Positions 1 to 13,100 of a stretch of 64,000 bases of DNA are shown piece by piece. A model generated the notes under the pieces. It was given only the letters and a program-made list of their open reading frames with translations. It made no database searches and had not been told where the DNA came from. Made by a program: the position numbers and the translations under genes. The number at the start of each line of letters is the position of its first letter. Positions within the stretch are counted from its first letter, which is position 1. The DNA comes from Ophthalmolycus amberensis (Eukaryota > Chordata > Actinopteri > Perciformes > Zoarcidae), in assembly GCA_024529925.1 (NCBI GenBank), contig JAFEUB010000785.1, forward strand, positions 124,001 through 188,000. Reading direction: 5' to 3'.

Positions 1-3000
1 TGGATTTTGTGAAATCCACATAGTTTCAAAGATTTTCTTCAGAAAAGTGGCTCAGGATAGTTGATTTCACAGTCTGATGTCATTTTCATGAATATCTGCA
101 ACTTTCAGCACTTTACTGGCATTTTCAATTTTTTATGCTCTTAAAGTGCGTTTCAGGCAGAGAGGAGGCCAAAAGTGGATTTTGTGAAATCCACATAGTT
201 TCAAAGATTTTCTTCAGAAAAGTGGCTCAGGATAGTTGATTTCACAGTCTGATGTCATTTTCATGAATATCTGCAACTTTCAGCACTTTACTGGCATTTT
301 CAATTTTTTATGCTCTTAAAGTGCGTTTCAGGCAGAGAGGAGGCCAAAAGTGGATTTTGTGAAATCCACATAGTTTCAAAGATTTTCTTCAGAAAAGTGG
401 CTCAGGATAGTTGATTTCACAGTCTGATGTCATTTTCATGAATATCTGCAACTTTCAGCACTTTACTGGCATTTTCAATTTTTTATGCTCTTAAAGTGCG
501 TTTCAGGCAGAGAGGAGGCCAAAAGTGGATTTTGTGAAATCCACATAGTTTCAAAGATTTTCTTCAGAAAAGTGGCTCAGGATAGTTGATTTCACAGTCT
601 GATGTCATTTTCATGAATATCTGCAACTTTCAGCACTTTACTGGCATTTTCAATTTTTTATGCTCTTAAAGTGCGTTTCAGGCAGAGAGGAGGCCAAAAG
701 TGGATTTTGTGAAATCCACATAGTTTCAAAGATTTTCTTCAGAAAAGTGGCTCAGGATAGTTGATTTCACAGTCTGATGTCATTTTCATGAATATCTGCA
801 ACTTTCAGCACTTTACTGGCATTTTCAATTTTTTATGCTCTTAAAGTGCGTTTCAGGCAGAGAGGAGGCCAAAAGTGGATTTTGTGAAATCCACATAGTT
901 TCAAAGATTTTCTTCAGAAAAGTGGCTCAGGATAGTTGATTTCACAGTCTGATGTCATTTTCATGAATATCTGCAACTTTCAGCACTTTACTGGCATTTT
1001 CAATTTTTTATGCTCTTAAAGTGCGTTTCAGGCAGAGAGGAGGCCAAAAGTGGATTTTGTGAAATCCACATAGTTTCAAAGATTTTCTTCAGAAAAGTGG
1101 CTCAGGATAGTTGATTTCACAGTCTGATGTCATTTTCATGAATATCTGCAACTTTCAGCACTTTACTGGCATTTTCAATTTTTTATGCTCTTAAAGTGCG
1201 TTTCAGGCAGAGAGGAGGCCAAAAGTGGATTTTGTGAAATCCACATAGTTTCAAAGATTTTCTTCAGAAAAGTGGCTCAGGATAGTTGATTTCACAGTCT
1301 GATGTCATTTTCATGAATATCTGCAACTTTCAGCACTTTACTGGCATTTTCAATTTTTTATGCTCTTAAAGTGCGTTTCAGGCAGAGAGGAGGCCAAAAG
1401 TGGATTTTGTGAAATCCACATAGTTTCAAAGATTTTCTTCAGAAAAGTGGCTCAGGATAGTTGATTTCACAGTCTGATGTCATTTTCATGAATATCTGCA
1501 ACTTTCAGCACTTTACTGGCATTTTCAATTTTTTATGCTCTTAAAGTGCGTTTCAGGCAGAGAGGAGGCCAAAAGTGGATTTTGTGAAATCCACATAGTT
1601 TCAAAGATTTTCTTCAGAAAAGTGGCTCAGGATAGTTGATTTCACAGTCTGATGTCATTTTCATGAATATCTGCAACTTTCAGCACTTTACTGGCATTTT
1701 CAATTTTTTATGCTCTTAAAGTGCGTTTCAGGCAGAGAGGAGGCCAAAAGTGGATTTTGTGAAATCCACATAGTTTCAAAGATTTTCTTCAGAAAAGTGG
1801 CTCAGGATAGTTGATTTCACAGTCTGATGTCATTTTCATGAATATCTGCAACTTTCAGCACTTTACTGGCATTTTCAATTTTTTATGCTCTTAAAGTGCG
1901 TTTCAGGCAGAGAGGAGGCCAAAAGTGGATTTTGTGAAATCCACATAGTTTCAAAGATTTTCTTCAGAAAAGTGGCTCAGGATAGTTGATTTCACAGTCT
2001 GATGTCATTTTCATGAATATCTGCAACTTTCAGCACTTTACTGGCATTTTCAATTTTTTATGCTCTTAAAGTGCGTTTCAGGCAGAGAGGAGGCCAAAAG
2101 TGGATTTTGTGAAATCCACATAGTTTCAAAGATTTTCTTCAGAAAAGTGGCTCAGGATAGTTGATTTCACAGTCTGATGTCATTTTCATGAATATCTGCA
2201 ACTTTCAGCACTTTACTGGCATTTTCAATTTTTTATGCTCTTAAAGTGCGTTTCAGGCAGAGAGGAGGCCAAAAGTGGATTTTGTGAAATCCACATAGTT
2301 TCAAAGATTTTCTTCAGAAAAGTGGCTCAGGATAGTTGATTTCACAGTCTGATGTCATTTTCATGAATATCTGCAACTTTCAGCACTTTACTGGCATTTT
2401 CAATTTTTTATGCTCTTAAAGTGCGTTTCAGGCAGAGAGGAGGCCAAAAGTGGATTTTGTGAAATCCACATAGTTTCAAAGATTTTCTTCAGAAAAGTGG
2501 CTCAGGATAGTTGATTTCACAGTCTGATGTCATTTTCATGAATATCTGCAACTTTCAGCACTTTACTGGCATTTTCAATTTTTTATGCTCTTAAAGTGCG
2601 TTTCAGGCAGAGAGGAGGCCAAAAGTGGATTTTGTGAAATCCACATAGTTTCAAAGATTTTCTTCAGAAAAGTGGCTCAGGATAGTTGATTTCACAGTCT
2701 GATGTCATTTTCATGAATATCTGCAACTTTCAGCACTTTACTGGCATTTTCAATTTTTTATGCTCTTAAAGTGCGTTTCAGGCAGAGAGGAGGCCAAAAG
2801 TGGATTTTGTGAAATCCACATAGTTTCAAAGATTTTCTTCAGAAAAGTGGCTCAGGATAGTTGATTTCACAGTCTGATGTCATTTTCATGAATATCTGCA
2901 ACTTTCAGCACTTTACTGGCATTTTCAATTTTTTATGCTCTTAAAGTGCGTTTCAGGCAGAGAGGAGGCCAAAAGTGGATTTTGTGAAATCCACATAGTT

Positions 3001-6000
3001 TCAAAGATTTTCTTCAGAAAAGTGGCTCAGGATAGTTGATTTCACAGTCTGATGTCATTTTCATGAATATCTGCAACTTTCAGCACTTTACTGGCATTTT
3101 CAATTTTTTATGCTCTTAAAGTGCGTTTCAGGCAGAGAGGAGGCCAAAAGTGGATTTTGTGAAATCCACATAGTTTCAAAGATTTTCTTCAGAAAAGTGG
3201 CTCAGGATAGTTGATTTCACAGTCTGATGTCATTTTCATGAATATCTGCAACTTTCAGCACTTTACTGGCATTTTCAATTTTTTATGCTCTTAAAGTGCG
3301 TTTCAGGCAGAGAGGAGGCCAAAAGTGGATTTTGTGAAATCCACATAGTTTCAAAGATTTTCTTCAGAAAAGTGGCTCAGGATAGTTGATTTCACAGTCT
3401 GATGTCATTTTCATGAATATCTGCAACTTTCAGCACTTTACTGGCATTTTCAATTTTTTATGCTCTTAAAGTGCGTTTCAGGCAGAGAGGAGGCCAAAAG
3501 TGGATTTTGTGAAATCCACATAGTTTCAAAGATTTTCTTCAGAAAAGTGGCTCAGGATAGTTGATTTCACAGTCTGATGTCATTTTCATGAATATCTGCA
3601 ACTTTCAGCACTTTACTGGCATTTTCAATTTTTTATGCTCTTAAAGTGCGTTTCAGGCAGAGAGGAGGCCAAAAGTGGATTTTGTGAAATCCACATAGTT
3701 TCAAAGATTTTCTTCAGAAAAGTGGCTCAGGATAGTTGATTTCACAGTCTGATGTCATTTTCATGAATATCTGCAACTTTCAGCACTTTACTGGCATTTT
3801 CAATTTTTTATGCTCTTAAAGTGCGTTTCAGGCAGAGAGGAGGCCAAAAGTGGATTTTGTGAAATCCACATAGTTTCAAAGATTTTCTTCAGAAAAGTGG
3901 CTCAGGATAGTTGATTTCACAGTCTGATGTCATTTTCATGAATATCTGCAACTTTCAGCACTTTACTGGCATTTTCAATTTTTTATGCTCTTAAAGTGCG
4001 TTTCAGGCAGAGAGGAGGCCAAAAGTGGATTTTGTGAAATCCACATAGTTTCAAAGATTTTCTTCAGAAAAGTGGCTCAGGATAGTTGATTTCACAGTCT
4101 GATGTCATTTTCATGAATATCTGCAACTTTCAGCACTTTACTGGCATTTTCAATTTTTTATGCTCTTAAAGTGCGTTTCAGGCAGAGAGGAGGCCAAAAG
4201 TGGATTTTGTGAAATCCACATAGTTTCAAAGATTTTCTTCAGAAAAGTGGCTCAGGATAGTTGATTTCACAGTCTGATGTCATTTTCATGAATATCTGCA
4301 ACTTTCAGCACTTTACTGGCATTTTCAATTTTTTATGCTCTTAAAGTGCGTTTCAGGCAGAGAGGAGGCCAAAAGTGGATTTTGTGAAATCCACATAGTT
4401 TCAAAGATTTTCTTCAGAAAAGTGGCTCAGGATAGTTGATTTCACAGTCTGATGTCATTTTCATGAATATCTGCAACTTTCAGCACTTTACTGGCATTTT
4501 CAATTTTTTATGCTCTTAAAGTGCGTTTCAGGCAGAGAGGAGGCCAAAAGTGGATTTTGTGAAATCCACATAGTTTCAAAGATTTTCTTCAGAAAAGTGG
4601 CTCAGGATAGTTGATTTCACAGTCTGATGTCATTTTCATGAATATCTGCAACTTTCAGCACTTTACTGGCATTTTCAATTTTTTATGCTCTTAAAGTGCG
4701 TTTCAGGCAGAGAGGAGGCCAAAAGTGGATTTTGTGAAATCCACATAGTTTCAAAGATTTTCTTCAGAAAAGTGGCTCAGGATAGTTGATTTCACAGTCT
4801 GATGTCATTTTCATGAATATCTGCAACTTTCAGCACTTTACTGGCATTTTCAATTTTTTATGCTCTTAAAGTGCGTTTCAGGCAGAGAGGAGGCCAAAAG
4901 TGGATTTTGTGAAATCCACATAGTTTCAAAGATTTTCTTCAGAAAAGTGGCTCAGGATAGTTGATTTCACAGTCTGATGTCATTTTCATGAATATCTGCA
5001 ACTTTCAGCACTTTACTGGCATTTTCAATTTTTTATGCTCTTAAAGTGCGTTTCAGGCAGAGAGGAGGCCAAAAGTGGATTTTGTGAAATCCACATAGTT
5101 TCAAAGATTTTCTTCAGAAAAGTGGCTCAGGATAGTTGATTTCACAGTCTGATGTCATTTTCATGAATATCTGCAACTTTCAGCACTTTACTGGCATTTT
5201 CAATTTTTTATGCTCTTAAAGTGCGTTTCAGGCAGAGAGGAGGCCAAAAGTGGATTTTGTGAAATCCACATAGTTTCAAAGATTTTCTTCAGAAAAGTGG
5301 CTCAGGATAGTTGATTTCACAGTCTGATGTCATTTTCATGAATATCTGCAACTTTCAGCACTTTACTGGCATTTTCAATTTTTTATGCTCTTAAAGTGCG
5401 TTTCAGGCAGAGAGGAGGCCAAAAGTGGATTTTGTGAAATCCACATAGTTTCAAAGATTTTCTTCAGAAAAGTGGCTCAGGATAGTTGATTTCACAGTCT
5501 GATGTCATTTTCATGAATATCTGCAACTTTCAGCACTTTACTGGCATTTTCAATTTTTTATGCTCTTAAAGTGCGTTTCAGGCAGAGAGGAGGCCAAAAG
5601 TGGATTTTGTGAAATCCACATAGTTTCAAAGATTTTCTTCAGAAAAGTGGCTCAGGATAGTTGATTTCACAGTCTGATGTCATTTTCATGAATATCTGCA
5701 ACTTTCAGCACTTTACTGGCATTTTCAATTTTTTATGCTCTTAAAGTGCGTTTCAGGCAGAGAGGAGGCCAAAAGTGGATTTTGTGAAATCCACATAGTT
5801 TCAAAGATTTTCTTCAGAAAAGTGGCTCAGGATAGTTGATTTCACAGTCTGATGTCATTTTCATGAATATCTGCAACTTTCAGCACTTTACTGGCATTTT
5901 CAATTTTTTATGCTCTTAAAGTGCGTTTCAGGCAGAGAGGAGGCCAAAAGTGGATTTTGTGAAATCCACATAGTTTCAAAGATTTTCTTCAGAAAAGTGG

Positions 6001-9000
6001 CTCAGGATAGTTGATTTCACAGTCTGATGTCATTTTCATGAATATCTGCAACTTTCAGCACTTTACTGGCATTTTCAATTTTTTATGCTCTTAAAGTGCG
6101 TTTCAGGCAGAGAGGAGGCCAAAAGTGGATTTTGTGAAATCCACATAGTTTCAAAGATTTTCTTCAGAAAAGTGGCTCAGGATAGTTGATTTCACAGTCT
6201 GATGTCATTTTCATGAATATCTGCAACTTTCAGCACTTTACTGGCATTTTCAATTTTTTATGCTCTTAAAGTGCGTTTCAGGCAGAGAGGAGGCCAAAAG
6301 TGGATTTTGTGAAATCCACATAGTTTCAAAGATTTTCTTCAGAAAAGTGGCTCAGGATAGTTGATTTCACAGTCTGATGTCATTTTCATGAATATCTGCA
6401 ACTTTCAGCACTTTACTGGCATTTTCAATTTTTTATGCTCTTAAAGTGCGTTTCAGGCAGAGAGGAGGCCAAAAGTGGATTTTGTGAAATCCACATAGTT
6501 TCAAAGATTTTCTTCAGAAAAGTGGCTCAGGATAGTTGATTTCACAGTCTGATGTCATTTTCATGAATATCTGCAACTTTCAGCACTTTACTGGCATTTT
6601 CAATTTTTTATGCTCTTAAAGTGCGTTTCAGGCAGAGAGGAGGCCAAAAGTGGATTTTGTGAAATCCACATAGTTTCAAAGATTTTCTTCAGAAAAGTGG
6701 CTCAGGATAGTTGATTTCACAGTCTGATGTCATTTTCATGAATATCTGCAACTTTCAGCACTTTACTGGCATTTTCAATTTTTTATGCTCTTAAAGTGCG
6801 TTTCAGGCAGAGAGGAGGCCAAAAGTGGATTTTGTGAAATCCACATAGTTTCAAAGATTTTCTTCAGAAAAGTGGCTCAGGATAGTTGATTTCACAGTCT
6901 GATGTCATTTTCATGAATATCTGCAACTTTCAGCACTTTACTGGCATTTTCAATTTTTTATGCTCTTAAAGTGCGTTTCAGGCAGAGAGGAGGCCAAAAG
7001 TGGATTTTGTGAAATCCACATAGTTTCAAAGATTTTCTTCAGAAAAGTGGCTCAGGATAGTTGATTTCACAGTCTGATGTCATTTTCATGAATATCTGCA
7101 ACTTTCAGCACTTTACTGGCATTTTCAATTTTTTATGCTCTTAAAGTGCGTTTCAGGCAGAGAGGAGGCCAAAAGTGGATTTTGTGAAATCCACATAGTT
7201 TCAAAGATTTTCTTCAGAAAAGTGGCTCAGGATAGTTGATTTCACAGTCTGATGTCATTTTCATGAATATCTGCAACTTTCAGCACTTTACTGGCATTTT
7301 CAATTTTTTATGCTCTTAAAGTGCGTTTCAGGCAGAGAGGAGGCCAAAAGTGGATTTTGTGAAATCCACATAGTTTCAAAGATTTTCTTCAGAAAAGTGG
7401 CTCAGGATAGTTGATTTCACAGTCTGATGTCATTTTCATGAATATCTGCAACTTTCAGCACTTTACTGGCATTTTCAATTTTTTATGCTCTTAAAGTGCG
7501 TTTCAGGCAGAGAGGAGGCCAAAAGTGGATTTTGTGAAATCCACATAGTTTCAAAGATTTTCTTCAGAAAAGTGGCTCAGGATAGTTGATTTCACAGTCT
7601 GATGTCATTTTCATGAATATCTGCAACTTTCAGCACTTTACTGGCATTTTCAATTTTTTATGCTCTTAAAGTGCGTTTCAGGCAGAGAGGAGGCCAAAAG
7701 TGGATTTTGTGAAATCCACATAGTTTCAAAGATTTTCTTCAGAAAAGTGGCTCAGGATAGTTGATTTCACAGTCTGATGTCATTTTCATGAATATCTGCA
7801 ACTTTCAGCACTTTACTGGCATTTTCAATTTTTTATGCTCTTAAAGTGCGTTTCAGGCAGAGAGGAGGCCAAAAGTGGATTTTGTGAAATCCACATAGTT
7901 TCAAAGATTTTCTTCAGAAAAGTGGCTCAGGATAGTTGATTTCACAGTCTGATGTCATTTTCATGAATATCTGCAACTTTCAGCACTTTACTGGCATTTT
8001 CAATTTTTTATGCTCTTAAAGTGCGTTTCAGGCAGAGAGGAGGCCAAAAGTGGATTTTGTGAAATCCACATAGTTTCAAAGATTTTCTTCAGAAAAGTGG
8101 CTCAGGATAGTTGATTTCACAGTCTGATGTCATTTTCATGAATATCTGCAACTTTCAGCACTTTACTGGCATTTTCAATTTTTTATGCTCTTAAAGTGCG
8201 TTTCAGGCAGAGAGGAGGCCAAAAGTGGATTTTGTGAAATCCACATAGTTTCAAAGATTTTCTTCAGAAAAGTGGCTCAGGATAGTTGATTTCACAGTCT
8301 GATGTCATTTTCATGAATATCTGCAACTTTCAGCACTTTACTGGCATTTTCAATTTTTTATGCTCTTAAAGTGCGTTTCAGGCAGAGAGGAGGCCAAAAG
8401 TGGATTTTGTGAAATCCACATAGTTTCAAAGATTTTCTTCAGAAAAGTGGCTCAGGATAGTTGATTTCACAGTCTGATGTCATTTTCATGAATATCTGCA
8501 ACTTTCAGCACTTTACTGGCATTTTCAATTTTTTATGCTCTTAAAGTGCGTTTCAGGCAGAGAGGAGGCCAAAAGTGGATTTTGTGAAATCCACATAGTT
8601 TCAAAGATTTTCTTCAGAAAAGTGGCTCAGGATAGTTGATTTCACAGTCTGATGTCATTTTCATGAATATCTGCAACTTTCAGCACTTTACTGGCATTTT
8701 CAATTTTTTATGCTCTTAAAGTGCGTTTCAGGCAGAGAGGAGGCCAAAAGTGGATTTTGTGAAATCCACATAGTTTCAAAGATTTTCTTCAGAAAAGTGG
8801 CTCAGGATAGTTGATTTCACAGTCTGATGTCATTTTCATGAATATCTGCAACTTTCAGCACTTTACTGGCATTTTCAATTTTTTATGCTCTTAAAGTGCG
8901 TTTCAGGCAGAGAGGAGGCCAAAAGTGGATTTTGTGAAATCCACATAGTTTCAAAGATTTTCTTCAGAAAAGTGGCTCAGGATAGTTGATTTCACAGTCT

Positions 9001-10100
9001 GATGTCATTTTCATGAATATCTGCAACTTTCAGCACTTTACTGGCATTTTCAATTTTTTATGCTCTTAAAGTGCGTTTCAGGCAGAGAGGAGGCCAAAAG
9101 TGGATTTTGTGAAATCCACATAGTTTCAAAGATTTTCTTCAGAAAAGTGGCTCAGGATAGTTGATTTCACAGTCTGATGTCATTTTCATGAATATCTGCA
9201 ACTTTCAGCACTTTACTGGCATTTTCAATTTTTTATGCTCTTAAAGTGCGTTTCAGGCAGAGAGGAGGCCAAAAGTGGATTTTGTGAAATCCACATAGTT
9301 TCAAAGATTTTCTTCAGAAAAGTGGCTCAGGATAGTTGATTTCACAGTCTGATGTCATTTTCATGAATATCTGCAACTTTCAGCACTTTACTGGCATTTT
9401 CAATTTTTTATGCTCTTAAAGTGCGTTTCAGGCAGAGAGGAGGCCAAAAGTGGATTTTGTGAAATCCACATAGTTTCAAAGATTTTCTTCAGAAAAGTGG
9501 CTCAGGATAGTTGATTTCACAGTCTGATGTCATTTTCATGAATATCTGCAACTTTCAGCACTTTACTGGCATTTTCAATTTTTTATGCTCTTAAAGTGCG
9601 TTTCAGGCAGAGAGGAGGCCAAAAGTGGATTTTGTGAAATCCACATAGTTTCAAAGATTTTCTTCAGAAAAGTGGCTCAGGATAGTTGATTTCACAGTCT
9701 GATGTCATTTTCATGAATATCTGCAACTTTCAGCACTTTACTGGCATTTTCAATTTTTTATGCTCTTAAAGTGCGTTTCAGGCAGAGAGGAGGCCAAAAG
9801 TGGATTTTGTGAAATCCACATAGTTTCAAAGATTTTCTTCAGAAAAGTGGCTCAGGATAGTTGATTTCACAGTCTGATGTCATTTTCATGAATATCTGCA
9901 ACTTTCAGCACTTTACTGGCATTTTCAATTTTTTATGCTCTTAAAGTGCGTTTCAGGCAGAGAGGAGGCCAAAAGTGGATTTTGTGAAATCCACATAGTT
10001 TCAAAGATTTTCTTCAGAAAAGTGGCTCAGGATAGTTGATTTCACAGTCTGATGTCATTTTCATGAATATCTGCAACTTTCAGCACTTTACTGGCATTTT
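1..10100 (+). repeat. 175-bp satellite, type A, homogeneous block
   Basis: Head-to-tail tandem array with an exact 175-bp period: the unit starting TGGATTTTGTG recurs at 1, 176, 351, 526 and so on. About 57.7 monomers are present. Reading through, I found no substitution or indel between copies until an extra T at 10101. Each unit is AT-rich and contains an 8-bp inverted repeat, GTGGATTT-TGTG-AAATCCAC (type A state). The array continues beyond the left edge. A near-nucleosomal monomer length in a long homogeneous array is typical of centromeric or pericentromeric satellites, but that location is an inference. I do not recognise the family by name. No gene is present. Confidence 0.97.
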
Positions 10101-13100
10101 TCAATTTTTTATGCTCTTAAAGTGCGTTTCATGGCAGAGAGGAGGCCAAAAGTGGATTTGTGAAATTCCACATAGTTTCAAAGATTTTCTTCAGAAAAGT
10201 GGCTCAGGATAGTTGATTTCACAGTCTGATGTCATTTTCATGAATATCTGCAACTTTCAGCACTTTACTGGCATTTTCAATTTTTTATGCTCTTAAAGTG
10301 CGTTTCAGGCAGAGAGGAGGCCAAAAGTGGATTTTGTGAAATCCACATAGTTTCAAAGATTTTCTTCAGAAAAGTGGCTCAGGATAGTTGATTTCACAGT
10401 CTGATGTCATTTTCATGAATATCTGCAACTTTCAGCACTTTACTGGCATTTTCAATTTTTTATGCTCTTAAAGTGCGTTTCAGGCAGAGAGGAGGCCAAA
10501 AGTGGATTTTGTGAAATCCACATAGTTTTCAAAGATTTTCTTCAGAAAAGTGGCTCAGGATAGTTGATTTCACAGTCTGATGGCATTTTCATGAATATCT
10601 GCAACTTTCAGCACTTTACTGGCATTTTCAAATTTTTTATGCTCTTAAAGTGCGTTTCAGGCAGAGAGGAGGCCAAAAGTGGATTTTGTGAAATCCACAT
10701 AGTTTCAAAGATTTTCTTCAGAAAAGTGGCTCAGGATAGTTGATTTCACAGTCTGATGTCATTTTCATGAATATCTGCAACTTTCAGCACTTTACTGGCA
10801 TTTTCAATTTTTTATGCTCTTAAAGTGCGTTTCAGTCAGAGAGGAGGCCAAAAGTGGATTTTAGTGAAATCCACATAGTTTCAAAGATTTTTCTTCAGAA
10901 AGTGGCTCAGGATAGTTGATTTCACAGTCTGATGTCATTTCATGAATATCTGCAACTTTCAGCACTTTACTGGCATTTTCCAATTTTTTATGCTCTTAAA
11001 GTGCGTTTCAGGCAGAGAGGAGGCCAAAAGTGGATTTTGTGAAAATCCAATAGTTTCAAAGATTTTCTTCAGAAAAGTGGCTCAGGATAGTTGATTTCAC
11101 AGTCTGATGTCAGTTTCATGAATATCTGCAACTTTCAGCACTTTACTGCATTTTCAATTTGTATGCTCTTAAAGTGCGTTTCAGGCAGAGAGGAGGCCAA
11201 AAGTGGATTTTGTGAAAATCAACATAGTTTCAAAGATTTTCTTCAGAAAAGTGGGCTCAGGATAGTTGATTTCACAGTCTGATGTCATTTTCATGAATAT
11301 CTGCAAGCTTTCAGCACTTTACTGGCATTTTCAATTTTTTATGCTCTTAAAAGTGCGTTTCAGGCAGAGAGGAGGCCAAAAGTGGATTTTGTGAAATCCA
11401 CATAGTTTCAAAGATTTTCTTCAGAAAAGTGGCTCAGGATAGTTGATTTCACAGTCTGATGTCATTTTCATGAATATCTGCAACTTTCAGCACTTTACTG
11501 GCATTTTCAATTTTTTATGCTCTTAAAGTGCGTTTCAGGCAGAGAGGAGGCCAAAAGTGGATTTTGTGAAATCCACATAGTTTCAAAGATTTTCTTCAGA
11601 AAAGTGGCTCAGGATAGTTGATTTCACAGTCTGATGTCATTTTCATGAATATCTGCAACTTTCAGCACTTTACTGGCATTTTCAATTTTTTATGCTCTTA
11701 AAGTGCGTTTCAGGCAGAGAGGAGGCCAAAAGTGGATTTTGTGAAATCCACATAGTTTCAAAGATTTTCTTCAGAAAAGTGGCTCAGGATAGTTGATTTC
11801 ACAGTCTGATGTCATTTTCATGAATATCTGCAACTTTCAGCACTTTACTGGCATTTTCAATTTTTATGCTCTTAAAGTGCGTTTCAGGCAGAGAGGAGGC
11901 CAAAAGTGGATTTGTGAAATCCACATAGTTTCAAAGATTTTCTTCAGAAAAGTGGCTCAGGATAGTTGAATTTCACAGTCTGATGTCATTTTCATGAATA
12001 TCTGCAACTTTCCAGCACTTTACTGGCATTTTCAAATTTTTATGCTCTTAAAGTGCGTTTCAGGCAGAGAGGAGGCCAAAAGTGGATTTTGTGAAATCCA
12101 CATAGTTTCAAAGATTTTCTTCAGAAAGTGGCTCAGGATAGTTGATTTCACAGTCTGATGTCATTTTCATGAATATCTGCAACTTTCAGCACTTTACTGG
12201 CATTTTCAAATTTTTATGCTCTTAAAGTGCGTTTCAGGCAGAGAGGAGGCCAAAAGTGGATTTTGTGAAATCCACATAGTTTCAAAGATTTTCTTCAGAA
12301 AAGTGGCTCAGGATAGTTGATTTCACAGTCTGATGTCATTTTCATGAATATCTGCAACTTTCAGCACTTTACTGGCATTTTCAATTTTTTATGCTCTTAA
12401 AGTGCGTTTCAGGCAGAGAGGAGGCCAAAAGTGGATTTTGTGAAATCCACATAGTTTCAAAGATTTTCTTCAGAAAAGTGGCTCAGGATAGTTGATTTCA
12501 CAGTCTGATGTCATTTTCATGAATATCTGCAACTTTCAGCACTTTACTGGCATTTTCAATTTTTTATGCTCTTAAAGTGCGTTTCAGGCAGAGAGGAGGC
12601 CAAAAGTGGATTTTGTGAAATCCACATAGTTTCAAAGATTTTCTTCAGAAAAGTGGCTCAGGATAGTTGATTTCACAGTCTGATGTCATTTTCATGAATA
12701 TCTGCAACTTTCAGCACTTTACTGGCATTTTCAATTTTTTATGCTCTTAAAGTGCGTTTCAGGCAGAGAGGAGGCCAAAAGTGGATTTTGTGAAAGTCAA
12801 CATAGTTTCAAAGATTTTCTTCAGAAAAGTGGCTCAGGATAGTTGATTTCACAGTCTGATGTCATTTTCATGAATATCTGCAACTTTCAGCACTTTACTG
12901 GCATTTTCAATTTTTTATGCTCTTAAAGTGCGTTTCAGGCAGAGAGGAGGCCAAAAGTGGATTTTGTGAAATCCACATAGTTTCAAAGATTTTCTTCAGA
13001 AAAGTGGCTCAGGATAGTTGATTTCACAGTCTGATGTCATTTTCATGAATATCTGCAACTTTCAGCACTTTACTGGCATTTTCAATTTTTTATGCTCTTA

